From NCBI GenBank assembly GCA_038237515.1, contig JBBRYP010000057.1:1-29806 (forward strand): a stretch of DNA of 29,806 nucleotides. The letters are read 5' to 3'. A program made the position numbers and the translations under genes. The DNA is from JBBQDZ01 sp038237515. GTDB taxonomy: Bacteria; Actinomycetota; Thermoleophilia; Gaiellales; Gaiellaceae. The notes under the pieces are model-generated. The model searched no databases, was not told the DNA's origin, and was given only the letters and a program-made list of their open reading frames with translations. Of the stretch, positions 25,634-29,806 are shown one piece after another (the stretch's first letter is position 1; each line of letters begins with the position of its first letter).

Positions 25634-25706
25634 GCGCAGCCGGTCGAGCAGCCCCGACCGCCCCTCGGCAGCCAGCCGTTCGTTCCAGGTCGCAGAGCGC
25701 ACCGCG

Positions 25707-25735
25707 TTGACACCGCGCGCCGCCGCTGCGACGCT
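25707..25735 (+). promoter_or_regulatory. Candidate promoter of the amidohydrolase-NifU pair
   Basis: TTGACA at 25707-25712 is a perfect -35 consensus. Seventeen bases later GACGCT (25730-25735) keeps the key A and final T of a -10 box. It ends 6 bases before the ATG at 25742, so the predicted transcription start is the start codon itself. No Shine-Dalgarno sequence is visible, which fits a leaderless mRNA. Confidence 0.4.
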
Positions 25736-25741
25736 CGGATC

Positions 25742-26743
25742 ATGCTCGACGGCACCTTCGTCTTCGACAACGCGATCCACTGTTACGACATGTCGGACGG
25801 GAACCTGCGCGAGGACCGCGCAGACGCGCGGTACTCTCGCGACCTCCTGCTGGCGATGGGTGCCGGGGGGCGCTGGGCGGGGTACAACGACGGCTCGATC
25901 GAGTTCAAGCGCCGCTGGACCGTCGAGGAGCTCTACGAGCTGGTCTTCGTGGATGCGCCGACGGACATGGCCATGGTGCAGGTCGTCCCGATCTTCGACT
26001 GGTTCAAGGACTCCTTCGCCCCGGTCCTCACCCAGTACGAGATGGCGAAGCGCTACCCGGACCGGGTGTTGTTCTGCGGCGGCGTCGACCCGCTCTACCA
26101 GGGCGTCGACGCCGCGCTCGAGCAGCTCGACTGGCAGGTGAAGGAGCTCGGGGCCTGTTCGATCAAGTTCTACAACGGCCACGTCGATCGCTCGTGGAGC
26201 TGCGACGACCGCGAGCTCGCCTACCCGCTGTACGAGCGCTGCCTCGAGCTGGGCATCACGGTCGTCCAGTTCCACAAGGGGATCCCGTTCGGGCTGATGG
26301 ACCTCGAGGCGATGAAGCCGAACGACCTCCAGCGACCGGCGCGCGACTTCCCCGAGCTCAACTTCGTGATCCATCACCTGGCGCTGCCCTACTTCGAGGA
26401 GGCCGTCTGGATCGCGGCCCGCTTCCCGAACATCTACCTCTCGCTCGCCTCGAATCTCAACTTCACGCTGATCGCGCCGCGCGTCGTACAGCAACAGCTC
26501 GGTCAGCTGTTGCAGATGGTGGGCTCCGAGAAGCTCTGCTACGCCTCGGACGCCGCCCTCTCGGGTGGCCCTGCGCCCTACCTCAACGCGTTCATGGAGC
26601 TCGAGATCCCCGAAGACCTGCGCGACGGCTTCGGCTACCCGCAGATCACGCGCCGGGACCGGGAGAACATCCTGGGGCTGACCTTCGCGCGGCTGATGGG
26701 GATCGACGTCGCGGAGAAGGTGCGCGAGCTGGCGGCGGTGTGA
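25742..26743 (+). CDS. Amidohydrolase-family TIM-barrel protein (PF04909-like)
   Basis: 333 residues. Barrel features in order: strand 1 with FVFDNAIHCYDMSDGNLRED, DMAMVQVVPIFDWFKDSF, FCGGVDPLYQG, a CSIKFYNGHV strand with lysine and histidine, ITVVQFHKGIPFG, NFVIHHLALPYFEE and LCYASDAALSGG with the late aspartate. The usual first-strand H-x-H metal motif is changed to His13-Cys-Tyr15, so the metal site is atypical or has one fewer ligand. Relatives hydrolyse or decarboxylate small substrates (ACMSD-like enzymes); its substrate is unknown. It lies near the hydantoinase genes and overlaps the NifU-like gene by 4 bases (GTGA), so the two are coupled. Confidence 0.8.
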   Translation: MLDGTFVFDNAIHCYDMSDGNLREDRADARYSRDLLLAMGAGGRWAGYNDGSIEFKRRWTVEELYELVFVDAPTDMAMVQVVPIFDWFKDSFAPVLTQYEMAKRYPDRVLFCGGVDPLYQGVDAALEQLDWQVKELGACSIKFYNGHVDRSWSCDDRELAYPLYERCLELGITVVQFHKGIPFGLMDLEAMKPNDLQRPARDFPELNFVIHHLALPYFEEAVWIAARFPNIYLSLASNLNFTLIAPRVVQQQLGQLLQMVGSEKLCYASDAALSGGPAPYLNAFMELEIPEDLRDGFGYPQITRRDRENILGLTFARLMGIDVAEKVRELAAV

Positions 26744-27048
26744 ATTCGCTCCTCGACGCGGTCGCCTCCCGCGTCGACGAGCTCGGCGTCGTCCTCGGCG
26801 CCCACGCGGGCGGGATCGAGCTGCTCGAGCTCGCCGGCGGAACCGCTCGAATCAGATACACCGGCATGTGCACCGGCTGCCCGCTGCGGCCGCTGACGAC
26901 CGTGTCGACGGTGAGGCCCGCGCTGCTCGAGCTCGACGGGCTCGAGTCGGTCGAGATCGAGGGCTCGCGGATCTCCGCGGAGGCCGAGGCGCGGCTCGCG
27001 GCGGCCTTCGCCCGCACGGCCTCGCGCGGTCAGTATGCGAGCTCGTAG
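26740..27048 (+). CDS. Stand-alone NifU-like Fe-S domain protein
   Basis: 102 residues, GTG start at 26740 overlapping the amidohydrolase stop. It matches the NifU C-terminal domain: GGIELLELAGGTARIRYTGM, then the Cys44-x-x-Cys47 motif CTGCPLRPLTT, a helix and LDGLESVEIEGSRISAEAEA. Such domains carry a transient [4Fe-4S] cluster and pass it to target enzymes. No nifS, sufB or other Fe-S assembly gene is nearby; the only coupled partner is an amidohydrolase, which is odd. The tail overlaps the convergent M20 gene by 19 bases. The frame remains open upstream only as a shadow of the amidohydrolase. Confidence 0.85.
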   Translation: MNSLLDAVASRVDELGVVLGAHAGGIELLELAGGTARIRYTGMCTGCPLRPLTTVSTVRPALLELDGLESVEIEGSRISAEAEARLAAAFARTASRGQYASS

Positions 27049-28262
27049 AGCGCAGCTGCGAGCACGCGCGTGGCGGCGACCGCGTCCTCGACGGAGGTGA
27101 ACTCCGCCGGTGTATGGCTGCGGCCGTCCTTGCACCGGGCGAACACCATGGCGGCCTGCGCGACTCCCGCCATGTTTTGCGTGTCGTGACCGGCGCCGCT
27201 GTGAAGCCGAAGGAAGGGGACGTCCTGGCGTCGCGCGGCCCGTTCGAGCGCCGCTACGACCGCAGGGGCGCAGCCACGGGGCGGAAGGTCGATCGGCGTC
27301 GTCCACGAGATCTCGAGGCCCCGGCGCTCGGCGATCGCGCGCATCGCCTGTTCCTGCCGCGCGTGCTGTCTCTCCAGAGCCTGCGGGTCGGTATGGCGCG
27401 AATCGATCGTGAACGTCACGCTGTCGGAGACTGCCGCAGGAAGGTTCGGTTCGACTTCGATCCTTCCGACCGTGGTCACCGCGGGCGGGCCGACCTCGAG
27501 CGCGACGTCGATGACCGCGGTCACGATCTCGGCGAAGCCGGCCACCGGGTCGAGCCGGCCCTGCATCGGGCGGGCGCCGGCATGGTCGGAGCGGCCGGCG
27601 AGGCGGACGACGTAGTGGCGGATGCCCGTGATCTCATCGACGACGCCGACCGGGAGCCGGGCCTCTTCGAGGATGGGGCCCTGCTCGATGTGGAGCTCGA
27701 TCCAGACCTCGATGTCGTCCCGGGCCGCCTCGGGAATGCGTCGCGGGTCGAGGCCCACGGCTCGCATCGCTTCGCCGATCGAGACTCCGTCGAAGTCTCT
27801 GATCCGCTCCGGCTCGTCCGGCGTGATGCGGCCGGTGACAGCGCGTGATCCCCAGAAGGTCGCAGCGTGGAAGCGGCTTGCCTCCTCCTCGCACAGGGAC
27901 ACCGCTTCGATCGTCCGCCGCGGCGACCCGAAGCGCTCTCGGAGCGTGCGGAGCGCGACGAGTGCGCCGACCACGCCGAGCGCGCCGTCGTAGCGCCCGC
28001 CCGGCGTCTGCGAGTCGATGTGGGAGCCAGAGGCGATCACCGGTTTCTCTGGATCGCCCTCCAGCCGCCCCCACACGTTGCCGACGGCGTCGCGGCGAAC
28101 AGCGAGCCCCGCCTCGGAGAACCACGCAGTCACCTGATCCTGGGCGGCGACCCACGCCGGCGAGTAGGCGGTACGCCAGACGCCCGTCTCTCCGTGAGCG
28201 CCGTGGCGCGCGAGCTCGAGAAGGTGCCTCTCCAGCAGGCTGGCGTCCACGTCGATCAGCAC
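27030..28262 (-). CDS. M20-family N-carbamoyl-L-amino-acid / allantoate amidohydrolase
   Basis: 410 residues, GTG start at 28262. Bimetallic peptidase-like motifs: SGSHIDSQTPGGRYDGALGV (His81, Asp83, Asp92), SLCEEEASRF with the catalytic glutamates, ELHIEQGPILEE, DSRHTDP, and the late ligand in SGAGHDTQNMAGV. The HIEQGP and GAGHDTQ signatures are typical of the HyuC/AllC/ureidoglycolate amidohydrolase branch rather than the peptidases. It removes the carbamoyl or ureido group from N-carbamoyl-amino acids or allantoate, releasing ammonia and CO2. That is the step expected after hydantoin ring opening by HyuAB. It is convergent with the NifU-like gene. TAGATT sits 9 bases before the start. Confidence 0.92.
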   Translation of the reverse strand: MLIDVDASLLERHLLELARHGAHGETGVWRTAYSPAWVAAQDQVTAWFSEAGLAVRRDAVGNVWGRLEGDPEKPVIASGSHIDSQTPGGRYDGALGVVGALVALRTLRERFGSPRRTIEAVSLCEEEASRFHAATFWGSRAVTGRITPDEPERIRDFDGVSIGEAMRAVGLDPRRIPEAARDDIEVWIELHIEQGPILEEARLPVGVVDEITGIRHYVVRLAGRSDHAGARPMQGRLDPVAGFAEIVTAVIDVALEVGPPAVTTVGRIEVEPNLPAAVSDSVTFTIDSRHTDPQALERQHARQEQAMRAIAERRGLEISWTTPIDLPPRGCAPAVVAALERAARRQDVPFLRLHSGAGHDTQNMAGVAQAAMVFARCKDGRSHTPAEFTSVEDAVAATRVLAAALYELAY

Positions 28263-28271
28263 TGGGGGCGG

Positions 28272-28277
28272 AATCTA
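28272..28277 (-). promoter_or_regulatory. Candidate -10 element TAGATT before the M20 amidohydrolase gene
   Basis: On the minus strand TAGATT ends 9 bases before the GTG at 28262. Downstream of it is CCGCCCCCA with no Shine-Dalgarno sequence. A clear -35 box is not seen. Confidence 0.4.
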
Positions 28278-28459
28278 CTGCCGAGCCGACTCGTGGCCGA
28301 GCACGATCCTGGTCGAGGTGACGGCGTCCTTCACCTGGACATCACGCCCTGGTCGCGAGCCGCGAGCTCGGCTTGCTGCTGGCGTCGCGCACGAAACGAG
28401 ACGTTCGACGCGAGCCGTTGCAGGGCCGCATCCGGACCGATGGCGGCCAGGACTCGACC

Positions 28460-29455
28460 TTACCGCCCGTGCCTCACGATTCTTTCATCCGGAAGCCGCG
28501 GGGGACCGACTGTCGGAGGGGCCACGCGGGAAGGCGCGAGACTGGACGTGTCCACGACCTCGAAAGCGGAGCCCTTGACGCGGCTGAGAGTGCTCAGATC
28601 GTCGTTCGACCATTGCGAATCGGGCGCTCCCGAGATGAACCAGTTCGAGCCGTTGTCGGCGACCATCATCCCGTAGCGCTTCAGTGCGTCGAGGACGACC
28701 CTCGCCTGCGGCGGGAAGGACGACGTATCGAAGCCGGCCTTGAGGCGGACCCTGAGGCCCATGGGCGGGAGGCTCGGGTTCGTGTCGCTGCTCGCGAAGT
28801 GACGGGCGGGGTAGACATAGGCCCGCCGCGTCCTCTGAACGGTGAAGCGCAGCGCGTGGTCAATCGAGCCCTGCGCGAACTCGTCGTAGCGGGCGAGTCC
28901 CGGCAGGATCGGCAGGCCGGCGGCGTCGGCCGAGGTCCAGCCCTCAGGCCGCAGCTGATTCGAGCGCAGATCCCAGATCGCCCCCGAGCCGGCACTCCAG
29001 CCGGTCGAGGAGTGCTGGAGGGCGTAGAGTTCGTACAGGCGGCAGCTGCCGCGATCGACGATCAGGGCGTGGCGGTCGCTTCCTCCCTCGATCGAGATGT
29101 CCTTCGAGATCGGGTACGGGCCTGCGTCGCTCTCGCCGGCATATTGGAACGAGACCCTCGACTTCCTCACCCGTGCTGCATCGACGACCGTGAAGGGGAT
29201 GCCGATCGGCTGGCCGTTCCAGAGTCCTGAGCCGAAGTCGGGGTGGAGGCCGGTTCCGGCGCCGATCGACGAGATGATCGCCGCCGAGTCCTGCTCGACC
29301 GGCAGCGTGTCGACGGGCACGTTCCAGGCATTGTCGGCCGGAAAGATCGGGCAGGATGCAGCCGTCGGCAGGGGCCAGGCGCTCGCCCCGCCCCCCAACG
29401 CGAGTACCGCGATCAGTGCGGCCAGCGCGGAGGCGAGCGGGTGCGCGCGACGCAT
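28460..29455 (-). CDS. Secreted protein of unknown function
   Basis: 331 residues. A Sec signal peptide covers residues 1-26 (ALAALIAVLALGGGASA, cleavage after ASA). The mature part begins with CPIFPADNAWNVPVDTLPVE and HPDFGSGLWNGQPIGIPFTV, followed by a central segment DRHALIVDRGSCRLYELYAL with two conserved-looking cysteines, SGAIWDLRSNQLRPEGWTSA and RYDEFAQGSIDHALRFTV. I recognise the N-terminal C-P-x-F-P-x-D-N-x-W-N pattern from uncharacterised secreted bacterial and fungal proteins but know no function. ATG at 29455 has TAGAGT 9 bases upstream. The stop lies 197 bases from the M20 gene, with nothing recognisable between. Confidence 0.75.
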   Translation of the reverse strand: MRRAHPLASALAALIAVLALGGGASAWPLPTAASCPIFPADNAWNVPVDTLPVEQDSAAIISSIGAGTGLHPDFGSGLWNGQPIGIPFTVVDAARVRKSRVSFQYAGESDAGPYPISKDISIEGGSDRHALIVDRGSCRLYELYALQHSSTGWSAGSGAIWDLRSNQLRPEGWTSADAAGLPILPGLARYDEFAQGSIDHALRFTVQRTRRAYVYPARHFASSDTNPSLPPMGLRVRLKAGFDTSSFPPQARVVLDALKRYGMMVADNGSNWFISGAPDSQWSNDDLSTLSRVKGSAFEVVDTSSLAPSRVAPPTVGPPRLPDERIVRHGR

Positions 29456-29464
29456 CGGCCGATC

Positions 29465-29470
29465 ACTCTA
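29465..29470 (-). promoter_or_regulatory. Candidate -10 element TAGAGT before the secreted-protein gene
   Basis: On the minus strand TAGAGT ends 9 bases before the ATG at 29455. A TTGCGT lies 15 bases further upstream as a weak -35 candidate. Confidence 0.4.
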
Positions 29471-29562
29471 GCCCGCACTTGATTCACGCAAGGGGCGCCG
29501 GGCGGTGGCCGCGGTCGGCCGCCGGTCGTCGCTCCGTGTGGTACCGCCGAGTCGGGCTCCGC

Positions 29563-29806
29563 TCAGGGAGCGGGTGTCTGCGCGCCGACCTCGACGGCCG
29601 AGGGTGGCGCCGAGCCAGGTGCCTGCGCAGCGGGCACGGAGCCACCGGCCGTATTTGGCGCGACACCGAGCGGGGCGGCGGATTGCGCGCCGACCGAGAC
29701 GGCGCTGGCGGTCGGGCCGGCGGCGCTCTGCACGGATGGCATGGCGCCGGCGGAGGTGTTGGCGGCGACGCCGAGCGGGGCGGCGGATTGCGCGCCGACC
29801 GAGACG
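29563..29806 (-). CDS. C-terminus of an Ala/Ser/Pro-rich protein with 35-residue repeats (partial)
   Basis: The frame enters from the right edge and ends at TGA 29565-29563, giving 80 residues with no start in the window. The sequence is low-complexity: VSVGAQSAAPLGVAANTSAG is followed by AMPSVQSAAGPTASA and then VSVGAQSAAPLGVAPNTAGG again. The repeat unit is 35 residues, matching the 105-bp DNA period exactly. The last unit is degenerate and ends VEVGAQTPAP. That the period is a multiple of three and one frame stays open argues that this is coding. It could be a surface or wall-spanning repeat protein; function cannot be assigned from this end. Confidence 0.6.
   Translation of the reverse strand, partial: VSVGAQSAAPLGVAANTSAGAMPSVQSAAGPTASAVSVGAQSAAPLGVAPNTAGGSVPAAQAPGSAPPSAVEVGAQTPAP
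29581..29806. repeat. 105-bp tandem repeat, 2.15 copies, cut by the window edge
   Basis: CGCGCCGACC recurs at 29581, 29686 and 29791, a period of exactly 105 bases. The block CCGAGCGGGGCGGCGGATTG at 29666 recurs identically at 29771. The leftmost unit (29581-29685) has diverged most, and the right units continue past the window. The repeat lies inside the minus-strand partial CDS. Confidence 0.8.

Noticed and set aside
1..29806. CRISPR arrays, insertion sequences, prophage genes or rRNA
   Set aside because: Read through on both strands; no regularly spaced short repeats, transposase or integrase signatures, phage proteins or rRNA segments were seen. The only regular repeat is the coding 105-bp one at the right edge.

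Overview
The window is high-GC DNA with tightly packed genes, many 4-base start/stop overlaps, GTG and TTG starts, and gene families typical of soil Actinobacteria. The mix of actinobacterial NarL-type sensor kinases, DUF6036/HTH pairs, DUF917 and hydantoinase genes and secreted proteins fits Thermoleophilia (Gaiellales or Solirubrobacterales). That placement is inference; no rRNA is present to settle it.

Layout. 1-316 is non-coding with two very GC-rich perfect hairpins. 317-3126 is housekeeping: a GalE-like sugar-nucleotide epimerase (minus), then tmk and holB overlapping on the plus strand, then tRNA-Thr(CGT). 3202-4472 is a minus-strand HTH/nucleotidyltransferase pair that looks like a toxin-antitoxin module. 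4697-8754 is a decaying block: a histidine kinase with two frameshifts, its response regulator with one, an intact small membrane protein, then remnants of an allene-oxide-cyclase-like secreted protein and an MFS exporter joined by deletions. 8867-10893 holds two tandem paralogous flippase-like membrane proteins.

10925-16574 is a complete branched-chain-amino-acid-type ABC importer (livG, livF, livH, livM, livK) followed by a CE4-fold hydrolase of the allantoinase/cyclic-imidase-like branch. 16708-17312 is a frameshifted secreted protein. 17416-24547 is a compact five-gene minus-strand operon: ATP-dependent hydantoinase subunits HyuA and HyuB, a second shorter HyuA-like protein, a DUF917 protein and a creatininase-family amidohydrolase. 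A divergent hyuA'-'hyuB relic lies next to its promoter. 25742-27048 is an unusual amidohydrolase translationally coupled to a stand-alone NifU-like Fe-S protein. 27030-28262 is an M20 N-carbamoyl-amino-acid/allantoate amidohydrolase. 28460-29455 is a secreted protein of unknown function, and the window ends inside the C-terminus of a protein built of 35-residue repeats (105-bp tandem repeat).

Taken together, 10925-28262 reads as an import and catabolism island for a cyclic amide or ureide such as a hydantoin, N-methylhydantoin, cyclic imide or allantoin-like compound: uptake by Liv, ring opening by HyuAB and possibly the CE4 enzyme, decarbamoylation by the M20 enzyme. The HyuA2-DUF917-creatininase half has no assigned reaction and is the most interesting candidate for undescribed chemistry. 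A second pattern of note: five minus-strand transcription units have a TAG-type -10 hexamer exactly 9 bases before the start codon, and three other units have a -10-like hexamer 6 bases before it, suggesting leaderless or near-leaderless transcription.
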